From VRUE01 sp963699225 (GTDB lineage Bacteria; Actinomycetota; Thermoleophilia; Solirubrobacterales; 70-9): a stretch of DNA of 64,000 nucleotides. This document shows positions 8,980 through 16,314 of the stretch, piece by piece (within the stretch, counting starts at the first letter, position 1; every line of letters starts with the position of its first letter). The DNA lies in contig OY969423.1 of assembly GCA_963699225.1 (NCBI GenBank), forward strand, positions 2,728,001 to 2,792,000, given 5' to 3'. The position numbers and the translations under genes were made by a program. The notes beneath the pieces were generated by a model. That model was not told the origin of the DNA. It saw only the letters and a list, made by a program, of their open reading frames with translations, and ran no database searches.

Positions 8980-9372
8980 TTACCTGGAGTTGGTCAAGAG
9001 GTCCGCGATCGCGCGGATCTCTTGCAAGAGGCCGTCGAGCAGCTGCTCTGTATTGCTGTGAATGCGCCACTCGGCTTGCTGGCGCTCCTGCTCGACTTGA
9101 TTGATGCGGGCCTCCAAGGCGTCGGTGCGGCTGTTGACCTTGTCTATGCGCTTGTTGAGGCGCTTCTCGGTCTTGCGAATGCGGCGCTTGAGGAGGAAGT
9201 CGGTCTCCTCGCGCAGGACGTCTAGTTCGCGGCGCAGGACGGTCTCGTCGAGGCCGTTTTCCTGCTCGGTGAGCATCTCTTCGACGCCCGAGCGCACTCG
9301 CTCGATCTCGGTGTGGAGGCGCTCGCGGGCTCGCTCGGCGGCGACCTCGGGTGGATCTGGATTCGTGCTCAC
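8980..9372 (-). CDS. Coiled-coil protein of unknown function
   Basis: A 130-residue, highly charged protein predicted to be almost wholly alpha-helical. From about residue 10 to 125 it has heptad-like patterning with frequent E, R, L and K (VAAERARERLHTEIERVR, LRRELDVLREETDFLLKRR, LEARINQVEQERQQAEW). There is no signal peptide, TM segment or recognisable catalytic motif. The GTG start is preceded by TAGCAT with a 6-nt gap, so the message is probably leaderless. It lies downstream of the FHA gene on the same strand, separated by a 42-bp inverted repeat. I do not recognise a family. Confidence 0.65.
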   Translation of the reverse strand: MSTNPDPPEVAAERARERLHTEIERVRSGVEEMLTEQENGLDETVLRRELDVLREETDFLLKRRIRKTEKRLNKRIDKVNSRTDALEARINQVEQERQQAEWRIHSNTEQLLDGLLQEIRAIADLLTNSR

Positions 9373-9438
9373 GCCGCCATGCTAGGGCCCAGGGTGGCCG
9401 GAATTTGCGGGATAACAGGCGCCGCCTCCTCTGCTCCC

Positions 9439-9480
9439 GTGAGGACGCGCTAATGGCACCCGGCGATCTCGCGTCCTCAC
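9439..9480. repeat. Inverted repeat with 11-bp perfect arms
   Basis: GTGAGGACGCG (9439-9449) and CGCGTCCTCAC (9470-9480) are perfect reverse complements separated by 20 nt. The element lies just after the FHA gene stop and before the coiled-coil gene on the minus strand. It can form a stable hairpin and may end or attenuate the FHA transcript, but there is no T-run, so it could instead be a dispersed palindrome. Confidence 0.5.
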
Positions 9481-9498
9481 TCCCGCGTCCGGGGGCGG

Positions 9499-10005
9499 CT
9501 AGGCTTCGAGGGCGAAGAGACGGAAGCGGCCGATTGCCAGTTCGTCGCCGTCGGCGAAGCGGCCCCATTCGACGATGTCGCCGTTGAGGAAGACGCCGTT
9601 GAGGCTGCGGTCGTCGAGGACCCGCAGCGAGTCGGGCTTCTCGGAGACGATCAAGGCGTGGCGGCGCGAGACGCTGGGGTCGTCGAGGCGGATGTCGGCT
9701 GTGGCGCTGCGCCCGATCCTGGTCCAGCCCTGGGCGATGGCGAAGACCTCGATCTCGCCGTCGTCCTTGGGCAGGGCAACGTAGCGACCTGGTCCGGGCA
9801 ACTTCTCCCGGGCCGCCTCCAGCCAGTCGGGGGTGGAGGCGGCGCCGGGGAGCGCCATCTCGGCGGTCTGCCCGTGCTCCTGTCTGGCCGCGAAGATCGA
9901 GTCGCGCTCGTACTCGGCGGCGCCGCAGCGCGGGCAATTGGGGAGCTGATCGTTCTCGCGCAGCGAAAGCTGGGATCCGCACGAAGCACAAAAGTATGTC
10001 CCCAT
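9499..10005 (-). CDS. Zinc-ribbon and FHA domain protein
   Basis: A 168-residue cytoplasmic protein. Residues 6-30 carry a zinc ribbon with two CxxC knuckles (FCASCGSQ and NCPRCGA). Residues about 85-168 form a forkhead-associated domain: TRIGRSATADIRLDDPSVSRRHALI contains the GR, S and SxxH phosphothreonine-binding residues, followed by DDRSLNGVFLNG. FHA domains bind phosphothreonine peptides made by Ser/Thr kinases, so the protein is likely a signalling adaptor. No kinase gene is in the window. GGGAG lies 11 nt upstream of the ATG. Confidence 0.88.
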   Translation of the reverse strand: MGTYFCASCGSQLSLRENDQLPNCPRCGAAEYERDSIFAARQEHGQTAEMALPGAASTPDWLEAAREKLPGPGRYVALPKDDGEIEVFAIAQGWTRIGRSATADIRLDDPSVSRRHALIVSEKPDSLRVLDDRSLNGVFLNGDIVEWGRFADGDELAIGRFRLFALEA

Positions 10006-10091
10006 TCCTGGGGTCGCTCCCGCAGTTAGGCGGTCACTGCTTGTACCGAGACTGGTAGTAATCGCTGACTCCTTCCCGGCGTCTCCGCGTC

Positions 10092-10122
10092 GATGCTAGC
10101 CGCGGCTTTGCCGCGTGGCATC
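10092..10122. other. Hairpin in divergent intergenic region
   Basis: CGCGGC (10101-10106) and GCCGCG (10110-10115) pair around a TTT loop, and the outer GATGC/GCATC arms (10092-10096, 10118-10122) extend the stem with a small bulge. It lies between divergent FHA and SRPBCC genes, so it is not an obvious terminator. No T-run follows. Function unknown. Confidence 0.35.
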
Positions 10123-10164
10123 GGGGATTTCCCGCAGATCAAGGCCGCGAAGGTCGCGCGGGCA

Positions 10165-10170
10165 TAGAAT
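10165..10170 (+). promoter_or_regulatory. -10 element TAGAAT of leaderless gene
   Basis: TAGAAT fits the TANNNT -10 consensus and ends 10 nt before the ATG of the SRPBCC gene. Transcription starting about 7 nt downstream of the hexamer would leave a leader of only a few bases. No Shine-Dalgarno sequence is present, which agrees with leaderless initiation. Confidence 0.5.
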
Positions 10171-10180
10171 CGCGCCGCCT

Positions 10181-10699
10181 ATGGGCCCCGTCAGCGCAGA
10201 GATCGAGATCGACGTGCCGCGCCAGCGTGCTTTCGAGGCGATCGCCGATCTATCGCTGCGGCCCGCTTTCACCGATCACTTCCTCACCGACTTCCACCTC
10301 ACCCGGATCGAGCCAACCGGAATCGGCGCCGGCGCGCGTTTTCGCATCGCCGTGCGGCCGCGGCGGGTCTGGATGGACACGACGATCGTCGAGGCCGAGG
10401 CGCCGCACCGGCTGGTCGAGCATGGCAAAGGCGGCCGGGTCAACCGCATCCCCTCGGTCACACTCTGGGAGGTCACCGAGGCTCCCGGCGGGCTGACCAG
10501 GGTGCACGTCTCTTACTGGACCGAACCCTCCAATCCGGTCGATCGCGGTCTCGAGCTGCTCTCGGCGGGCTCGATTCCCTATGAACGGCGCTGGCGCGAG
10601 GCCCTGCGCAGGCTGCGCGATCTGCTCGAGGCCGGAGACCTGGAGGACGAGCGCGTCACGGTCGCCGGCGGCAACCCCCACGCAACCGGTATTCCCTGA
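10181..10699 (+). CDS. SRPBCC-family protein (polyketide cyclase/START-like)
   Basis: A 172-residue helix-grip protein that would bind a hydrophobic ligand in a deep pocket. The start, VSAEIEIDVPRQRAFEAIADL, is the usual first strand and helix of SRPBCC proteins; ITRIEPTG..GARFRI, EAPHRLVEHG and GGLTRVHVSYWTEP are the expected strands, and the last long helix is YERRWREALRRLRDLLEAG. An upstream ATG at 10115 would add 22 Arg-rich residues that do not look like protein, so the ATG after the TAGAAT -10 box is preferred. Ligand unknown. Confidence 0.82.
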   Translation: MGPVSAEIEIDVPRQRAFEAIADLSLRPAFTDHFLTDFHLTRIEPTGIGAGARFRIAVRPRRVWMDTTIVEAEAPHRLVEHGKGGRVNRIPSVTLWEVTEAPGGLTRVHVSYWTEPSNPVDRGLELLSAGSIPYERRWREALRRLRDLLEAGDLEDERVTVAGGNPHATGIP

Positions 10700-10726
10700 G
10701 CCCGGTCTTATAGGCTCTCGCCGCTG

Positions 10727-11275
10727 ATGCCCCGCCGCACCCGACTCGTCTTGCCGCTGCTTGCCGCCCTCCTGCTGGGTCTGGTGGCGATGACCGTGTC
10801 CGCCTGCGGCTACTCGAGCGACTCCAAGGACGTCGCCGAGGGCGAGGTCGTCGAACTCGGCGACCTCAAGTATCAGGTGGTCTTCTCGCGCTTCCTCAAC
10901 GCCAACGACAACGAGGACTCGGCTTACCTGGTCGGCCAGCCGGCTCTGCCCAAAGGCTCGAGCTACTTCGGCGTCTTCCTCGAAGTCCAGAACAAGAGCG
11001 AAGACACCCAGAAGCTGGCCGAATCGTTCACGATCAAAGACGCCGACGAGCAGACCTACGACGCGATCCCCTCGGAAAGCCTCTACGCCTTCCCCTTCGG
11101 CGGCGAAGTCGAATCCCAGGAACCGATCCCGGCCCCCGACTCGACCCCGCAGCAGGGCCCGATCGAGGGCTCGCTGGTCCTCTTCGAGCTTCCCGCCAGC
11201 GCCTCCGAGAACCGCCCGCTGACGCTCTTCATCGCCGGCCCCGATGGGCCTGCGGAAGTCAAACTCGACCTCTAG
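10727..11275 (+). CDS. Lipoprotein with DUF4352-like domain
   Basis: A 182-residue predicted lipoprotein. The signal peptide is basic (MPRRTR) then hydrophobic, ending in a lipobox TVSAC with Cys27 as the lipidation site. The mature part has an Ig-like beta-sandwich pattern typical of DUF4352: a conserved KYQVVFSRFLN strand, GSSYFGVFLEVQNKSEDTQKLAESFTIKDADEQTYD, and a late LVLFELP strand. Such domains sit outside the membrane with unknown ligands. TAGGCT lies 10 nt before the ATG and no ribosome-binding site is seen, so the message is probably nearly leaderless. Confidence 0.82.
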   Translation: MPRRTRLVLPLLAALLLGLVAMTVSACGYSSDSKDVAEGEVVELGDLKYQVVFSRFLNANDNEDSAYLVGQPALPKGSSYFGVFLEVQNKSEDTQKLAESFTIKDADEQTYDAIPSESLYAFPFGGEVESQEPIPAPDSTPQQGPIEGSLVLFELPASASENRPLTLFIAGPDGPAEVKLDL

Positions 11276-11446
11276 CGGGGTTTGGGGGGGCGACCAGACC
11301 CTCCACGACGGTGCTGCAGGCGCGAGTCTGACTCAGTGCCCTGAGCTTGAACGGGCTCTTGACCGGAGATTGGGGCGTTTGAACGTTGAGCTTGGTCGCT
11401 CGGGGTGCTTCGAGAGGGGTGGCACCCGCCACCCCACCCGGACCGC

Positions 11447-13210
11447 TCAGAGTCCCGCCGAGAGAACTTCGGAGGCCGCAGGCGCGGCAACTTCGCCGCC
11501 CGCCGCTTCGGCTTCGACTAGCAGCACCCCCACCGCGAGCTTTGCCTTCTCGGCCGGGGCGAAGGCGGCGAACCAGGCGTCCTTGCGCTGCTGGGGGTGT
11601 TCGGATTCCTCTTCGCCCGGCTTTGGTCCCAACTCGGCTGTGCCGGTCTTGCCGGCGACCTGCGCCTCGGGGATCGCGCCGGCGGTGCCGGTTCCTTCGG
11701 TGACCACGCCGATCATCAATTCGGTCAGTTCGTTGGCGATCTTCTTCGAGATCACCCGCACCGGCTTGGCGTCGGGCCGCAGCTTCGAGTTGGCGATGAT
11801 CGAGGTCGGCTCGCGCACGCCGTCGTTGCCGATCGTCTGCGCCACGCTCGCCATCTCCAATGGGGTCGCGAGGACCTCGCCCTGACCGATCGCGCTGACG
11901 CCGAGGTCGACTTCTTCGCCGATATCGGTCGGGATCGTCGATTCCTCGGGATTGACGTGGGCGATGATCCTCGGCGCATAGAGGGTGGGGGGAGAGTTGA
12001 AGCCGAAGCGTTCGGCCATCCCGACCAGGTCGTCGTTGCCGATCTTCGGCCCCAGCGGGGCGAAGTCGGCGTTGCACGACTCGGCGAAGGCCTGGCGGAA
12101 GGTGCCGCCGCAGAGCTCGCCGTTGGCGTTTTCGATGAAGCGACCGCCGACGTTGGCGCCACTGGTGATTTCAAATTCGTCGTCGAGCGAGACGACGCCC
12201 TTCTGCAGGGCGGCGGCGGTGGTGATCATCTTGAAGGTCGAGCCCGGGGGCTGGGGGGCTGAGAATGCTTGGCCGGCGAGAGCGCGGATGTCGCCGTTGC
12301 GGGCATCGAGCACGGCGATGCCGCCGACCCGGCCGGCGAGGGCCGAGACGGCCGATTCCTGCAGGCCGGTGTCGATCGTCGTCTTCACCGGGGCACCCGG
12401 CTTGGGCTTGGCTTCGGCGAGCGTCCGGGCCGAGCCGTCCGTGTCGCTCACGGCCAGCAGAGAGCCTCCCGGCTTGCCGGCGAGGCGGGCGTTGAAGGCT
12501 CGCTCGAGCCCGGTGATGCCCACCGGTGTTTCCGGAGCGAAGCCCTGGCGGGCGAGCGCTTCCATTTCGTCTTCTTCGGCAGCGCCGACTTCGCCGGTGA
12601 CGTCGATCGCCTCGCTGCCGATCGGGTGGGCGCGCGCTTCCGCCGGGCCCTCGGCCAGCGGCGTGCCGTCAGCGGCGAGGATCGGGGCGCGGGGAGCGAG
12701 TTCGATCTGGTTTTCCAGATGCTCGCCTTCGTGCAGGCCCGGGAACGTGAGCCTCGTTTCCCAGGCGACGCCATCTTCGGCGAAGGGCAGTTCGAGCTGG
12801 GCTTCGACCGGCCCAAAGGCCACGGTGCTGACCGTGATCGGCACCGGCACGATGGTTCTCGTATCCGCGCTGCTGCTTTCTTCGGGCACTGCGACCGAGC
12901 TGGCGCTGCCCGGTGAGCCTGCTTCCAGCGAGCGGACGGTGGCGATCTGGTTGGCTTCGCGATAGGCGATGACGAAGTCGTTGATGCTGACCTTGTGCTG
13001 CGACCCCGGGTTCAGCTCCTTGTACATGGCGGCGTATTCGCCGTTCTGCCAGGCCGCGGTGAAACGTTGGGCGGCTTCCTTCTCCGGGGAGCCCGAGGAG
13101 TTGCCGGCGATGGCGCCGACGACGAAGGCGACGAAGGCGATCAGGGCGAGTGGAGCCATGCGGGTGATGAGTCGGCGACGCCGCTCCACCTCCGGGGAAA
13201 GAGGGTTCAT
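11447..13210 (-). CDS. Penicillin-binding protein, class B-type transpeptidase with MecA_N-like domain
   Basis: A 587-residue membrane-anchored D,D-transpeptidase. Order: short cytoplasmic start, one TM helix at about residues 18-36 (MAPLALIAFVAFVVGAIAG), an NTF2-like MecA_N-type domain (AAQRFTAAWQNGEYAAMYKEL), a dimerisation-like linker, and the transpeptidase domain. Catalytic motifs are complete: S324-T-F-K327 (PPGSTFK), SCN in FAESCNADF, and K521-T-G. It would crosslink peptidoglycan outside the cell. TACCTT lies 8 nt before the ATG, so the transcript is probably leaderless. It is divergent from the MarP-like protease gene, 48 nt away. Confidence 0.93.
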   Translation of the reverse strand: MNPLSPEVERRRRLITRMAPLALIAFVAFVVGAIAGNSSGSPEKEAAQRFTAAWQNGEYAAMYKELNPGSQHKVSINDFVIAYREANQIATVRSLEAGSPGSASSVAVPEESSSADTRTIVPVPITVSTVAFGPVEAQLELPFAEDGVAWETRLTFPGLHEGEHLENQIELAPRAPILAADGTPLAEGPAEARAHPIGSEAIDVTGEVGAAEEDEMEALARQGFAPETPVGITGLERAFNARLAGKPGGSLLAVSDTDGSARTLAEAKPKPGAPVKTTIDTGLQESAVSALAGRVGGIAVLDARNGDIRALAGQAFSAPQPPGSTFKMITTAAALQKGVVSLDDEFEITSGANVGGRFIENANGELCGGTFRQAFAESCNADFAPLGPKIGNDDLVGMAERFGFNSPPTLYAPRIIAHVNPEESTIPTDIGEEVDLGVSAIGQGEVLATPLEMASVAQTIGNDGVREPTSIIANSKLRPDAKPVRVISKKIANELTELMIGVVTEGTGTAGAIPEAQVAGKTGTAELGPKPGEEESEHPQQRKDAWFAAFAPAEKAKLAVGVLLVEAEAAGGEVAAPAASEVLSAGL

Positions 13211-13258
13211 TTTCGTGAAAGGTAGTGCAGGGACCGGGTGTCCCTCATCATTTGACCG

Positions 13259-14404
13259 ATGACCGTTCTCGACTGGGCAATCATCGCCTTCACCCTGGCC
13301 CTGGCCCTCTGGGGGTACCGCCAGGGGCTGATCGTCGGCACGCTAACCCTGGTCGGCTTCGCGCTGGGGGCGTTTGTGGGTAGTCGGATCGCGCCGCTGG
13401 TACTCAACCAGGGCTCGGCGTCTCCCTATGCGCCGCTCTGCGCCGCCCTTGGCGCCCTCATCGGCGGCGCCCTCGTCGCGGTCACTTTGGAGGGTCTCGC
13501 GCTCGGCTTGCGCTCGCGCTTGATCCGCGGCAAGAGGGCATTGCACCTCGCCGACGGGGCGGGTGGCGCCGCCTTGATCGCCTCGGTCGCGCTGGGCCTG
13601 GTCTGGGTCTTCGGCGCAGTCGTGCTGCAGGCACCGGGGACGGCACAGCTGCGCGGAGACGTGCAGAGCTCGCTGATCCTGCGCAGTCTCAACGAAGTGC
13701 TGCCGCCCTCGGGCCCGATCCTGCACGCACTCGACCGGGTCGATCCGGCGCCCTCGATCATCGGGCCGACAGCGCCGGTGGCGGCGCCCGATCCGGCGAT
13801 CGCCACCGATCCCGACGTGGAGGGCGCGGAAGGCTCGGTGGTGCGAGTCCTCGGCACCGCCTGCGGGCTCGGCGTCGAGGGCTCGGGCTGGGTTGCCGGC
13901 CCAGGTCTGATCGTCACCAACGCCCATGTGGTTGCCGGGGAGGACGACACCACGGTGACCACGCCCGGCGGTGCTTCGCTGCGGGCGACGCCGCTGCACT
14001 ACGACCCCGAAAACGACCTCGCCCTGCTGCACGTCGATGCTGATCTGCCGCAGCTGGAACTCGCTCCCGACCCGAGCTCGGGCACGACGGCCGCGGTGCT
14101 CGGCTACCCGGAGAACGGGCCCTACTCGGTTGCCCCAGCTCGCCTCGGTGAGACCCGCGACACGGTCAGCGAGGACTCCTACGGGCGCGGCCCGATTCGC
14201 CGCTCGATCGCCTCCCTGCGCGGCAGCGTTCGCAGCGGCAACTCCGGCGGACCCCTGGTCGACGCTCGCGGTCGTGTTCTCGGCACCGTCTTCGCCGCTA
14301 CGACGACTGGCACGCCCGGCGGCTTCGCGGTCCCCGACGAGGTCGTCGAAGAAGCCCTGCGGGGCCCGCAGGAGCCGGTCGACACCGGCCCCTGCACCAG
14401 TTGA
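13259..14404 (+). CDS. MarP-like membrane serine protease (CvpA + trypsin-like)
   Basis: A 381-residue membrane protease. Residues 1-130 are a CvpA-type domain with four hydrophobic segments; the rest is a chymotrypsin-like domain outside the membrane with triad H223 (TNAHVV), D253 (PENDLALL) and S329 (RSGNSGGPL). Cys202 and Cys379 match the arrangement of the disulfide in mycobacterial MarP. In mycobacteria MarP is needed for acid and oxidative stress resistance through cleavage of a peptidoglycan hydrolase; the divergent neighbour here is a cell wall transpeptidase, in keeping with an envelope role. Intact and of family-typical length. Confidence 0.92.
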   Translation: MTVLDWAIIAFTLALALWGYRQGLIVGTLTLVGFALGAFVGSRIAPLVLNQGSASPYAPLCAALGALIGGALVAVTLEGLALGLRSRLIRGKRALHLADGAGGAALIASVALGLVWVFGAVVLQAPGTAQLRGDVQSSLILRSLNEVLPPSGPILHALDRVDPAPSIIGPTAPVAAPDPAIATDPDVEGAEGSVVRVLGTACGLGVEGSGWVAGPGLIVTNAHVVAGEDDTTVTTPGGASLRATPLHYDPENDLALLHVDADLPQLELAPDPSSGTTAAVLGYPENGPYSVAPARLGETRDTVSEDSYGRGPIRRSIASLRGSVRSGNSGGPLVDARGRVLGTVFAATTTGTPGGFAVPDEVVEEALRGPQEPVDTGPCTS

Positions 14405-14416
14405 GAAAGCCCGTCA

Positions 14417-14433
14417 CTTACGTTCGGTAAGCT
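14417..14433 (+). promoter_or_regulatory. Possible autoregulatory operator overlapping -10 of HxlR gene
   Basis: CTTAC (14417-14421) and GTAAG (14427-14431) form a perfect dyad with 5-nt spacing. The right arm overlaps TAAGCT (14428-14433), a plausible -10 element 11 nt before the GTG of the HxlR gene. HxlR-family regulators commonly bind dyads at their own promoter. Assignment is inference. Confidence 0.35.
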
Positions 14434-14444
14434 CGGCTGACTAA

Positions 14445-14789
14445 GTGGAGGCTGGGTCAACGACCCAAAATCAGGCCAGCAACGGCGTCTGTCCGCACTT
14501 TCACGCGGCGATTGAGCTGATCGGCAAGCGCTGGACCGGCGCGATCATCTCGGCGCTCACCGAGGGGCCGCTGCGCTTCGCCGACCTGGCGCGGGCAGTC
14601 CCGGGGCTCTCGGATCGCCTGCTCTCCCAGCGCCTGCGTGAGCTCGAGGTCGAGGGCCTGGTCGAACGCGAGGTCGAATCCGGGACTCCCGTGCGCGTCA
14701 CCTATTCCCTCACCGAGAAGGGGGCCGACCTGCGTCCTGTATTCGGCGAGTTGAAGCAGTGGGCGAGACGCTGGAACCGGACCACGTAG
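14445..14789 (+). CDS. HxlR-family winged-helix transcriptional regulator
   Basis: A 114-residue DNA-binding protein. It has the family hallmark near the N-terminus (CPHFHAAIELIGKRWTGAIISAL), the recognition region FADLARAVPGLSDRLLSQRLRELEVEGLVER, and the wing VRVTYSLTEKGADLRPVFGELKQWA. The conserved Cys could sense oxidants or electrophiles, as in some family members. GTG is the only reasonable start. The 3' end overlaps xseA by 31 nt, so it may be co-transcribed with the exonuclease VII genes. A dyad in its promoter suggests self-regulation. Confidence 0.92.
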   Translation: MEAGSTTQNQASNGVCPHFHAAIELIGKRWTGAIISALTEGPLRFADLARAVPGLSDRLLSQRLRELEVEGLVEREVESGTPVRVTYSLTEKGADLRPVFGELKQWARRWNRTT

Positions 14790-16081
14790 CCGCCAAGGCG
14801 CCGGAGCTGCCGGGGCCCTTCGCGGTCGGGCGCTACGCCCGCAAGCTGCAGGAGGAGATGCGGCGGCGGGCCCGGGTCCTGCTGATTGGCGAGGTCACCG
14901 GCGTCGGCCGCAGCAAGGTGCAGGCCTACTTCGAGCTGCGCGACGGCGAGGGCGCGGTTCCCTGCGCGATCTGGCTCGATGATCTCGAGAAGGCGGGGCT
15001 GCCCGAGGGCGCCCTGCGCGACGGCGCCGAAGTGGTGATCGCCGGCGGGCCCGACTATTACCCCGGCGGTGGCCAAGCCTCGCCCAGCTTTTCCTTCCGC
15101 GCCACCCACGTGCGCCTGGCCGGCGAGGGGGACCTGCTGGCCCGGCTCGAGGCGCTGCGCAAGCAGCTCAAGGCGGAGGGGCTGTTCGAGTTGCAGGGGC
15201 AGCTGCGACGGCCCCTGTTGCCGAAGACGATCGGGGTCGTCACGGCGGAGAGTGGCGCGGCCCGCCGCGATCTTCTGGCCGGTCTCGAGCGACGCGGCTG
15301 GGCCGGCACCGTGGTTTGGGCCTTCGCGCCGGTGCAGGATCGCCACGCGGCGCCGGCGATCACCGCGGCGATCCAGGACCTCGCTGCGCAGCCCCAGGTC
15401 GAGGCGATCGTGGTCACCCGCGGCGGCGGCAATCTCGCCGATCTCTGGGCCTTCTGCGACGAGACGCTCTGCCGCACGGTGGCGATGCTGCGCGTGCCGG
15501 TGATCAGCGCCATCGGCCACGAGCGCGACTCGACCCTGATCGACGACGTCGCCGCCGTCGCCTGCTCGACTCCGACCCACGCCCCCGAGGCCGTCGTGCC
15601 GCTCGATTGCGGAATAGCGCGGCTTGGCCTCGAGCGCAGCGTTGCCGTGCTGGCGCGCGCTGCGGAAGGAGCCGTGCGCGCCCGCACGCCGCACCTCGTC
15701 GCTCTGGCCCGTGGACCGGCGCGAGCATTGCGGCGCGAGCGGCTCGCCCTCAACCAGAAGACGCGTGAGATTCGCGCCGCCTCGGAACGCGGGGTCGCCG
15801 AGCGCCTTGGCTTCCAGCGCCGGGTCGCTGGGGTCGTGCTGGAGCGTGCCGCGCGTCGTGCCGCCAGCGTCGAAATGGAGCGCCGCCGAACGGCCCTGCA
15901 TCGAGCCGTGGTTGCCCTGCGTGCCCACGAACCGGAGCACACGCTGGCGCGCGGCTACGCCCTGGTGGAGGATCGCGATGGCGAGCCGGTGACCGACACG
16001 GCCGGCGCGGCAGCCGCCGAGCGCGTCAAACTGCGCTTCGCCGATGGCAGTGTCGGCGCTCAGATCGAAGCGAACCAGTGA
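14759..16081 (+). CDS. xseA: Exodeoxyribonuclease VII large subunit
   Basis: The 440-residue catalytic subunit of exonuclease VII, which degrades single-stranded DNA into oligonucleotides. An N-terminal OB-fold (VLLIGEVTGVGRSKVQAYFELRD...VPCAIW) is followed by the catalytic domain with PKTIGVVTAESGAARRDLL, the VTRGGGNLADLWAFCDE loop and SAIGHERDSTLIDDVAAVACSTPTHAPE, then a long coiled region. The GTG start is inside the HxlR gene 3' end. The stop overlaps xseB by 4 nt. Length and motifs are normal. Confidence 0.96.
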   Translation: MGETLEPDHVAAKAPELPGPFAVGRYARKLQEEMRRRARVLLIGEVTGVGRSKVQAYFELRDGEGAVPCAIWLDDLEKAGLPEGALRDGAEVVIAGGPDYYPGGGQASPSFSFRATHVRLAGEGDLLARLEALRKQLKAEGLFELQGQLRRPLLPKTIGVVTAESGAARRDLLAGLERRGWAGTVVWAFAPVQDRHAAPAITAAIQDLAAQPQVEAIVVTRGGGNLADLWAFCDETLCRTVAMLRVPVISAIGHERDSTLIDDVAAVACSTPTHAPEAVVPLDCGIARLGLERSVAVLARAAEGAVRARTPHLVALARGPARALRRERLALNQKTREIRAASERGVAERLGFQRRVAGVVLERAARRAASVEMERRRTALHRAVVALRAHEPEHTLARGYALVEDRDGEPVTDTAGAAAAERVKLRFADGSVGAQIEANQ

Positions 16082-16314
16082 GCGAGAAACCCGAGAGCTA
16101 CGAGACAGCGGTGGAGCGGCTGGAGCAGATCATCGATCGGCTCGACTCCGGCCAGGCCGGCCTGCGCGAGACGCTCGAGCTCTGCGGCGAGGGCCGCGAC
16201 CTGGTCACCTACTGCACCGCTGAGCTCGACGCGGTGGGCGAGGGGCTCAAGGAGCTGAAGCTCGATGAGTTGGCAGCCAAGCTCGCCAGCTCGGCCGAGC
16301 CCGGCGCTGCCTGA
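16078..16314 (+). CDS. xseB: Exodeoxyribonuclease VII small subunit
   Basis: A 78-residue helical protein that assembles along the XseA coiled region. It has the family pattern SYETAVERLEQIIDRLDSGQAGLRETLELCGEGRDLV, with the usual second helix ending in EGLKELKLDE. GTG start shares GTGA with the xseA stop. Its stop (16312-16314) directly abuts the stop of the convergent helicase-nuclease gene, with no room for a terminator between them. Confidence 0.95.
   Translation: MSEKPESYETAVERLEQIIDRLDSGQAGLRETLELCGEGRDLVTYCTAELDAVGEGLKELKLDELAAKLASSAEPGAA

Noticed and set aside
8867..9991. 374-residue minus-strand frame across the coiled-coil and FHA genes
   Set aside because: Arg/Pro-rich out-of-frame reading; the zinc-ribbon/FHA and coiled-coil frames are the true ones.
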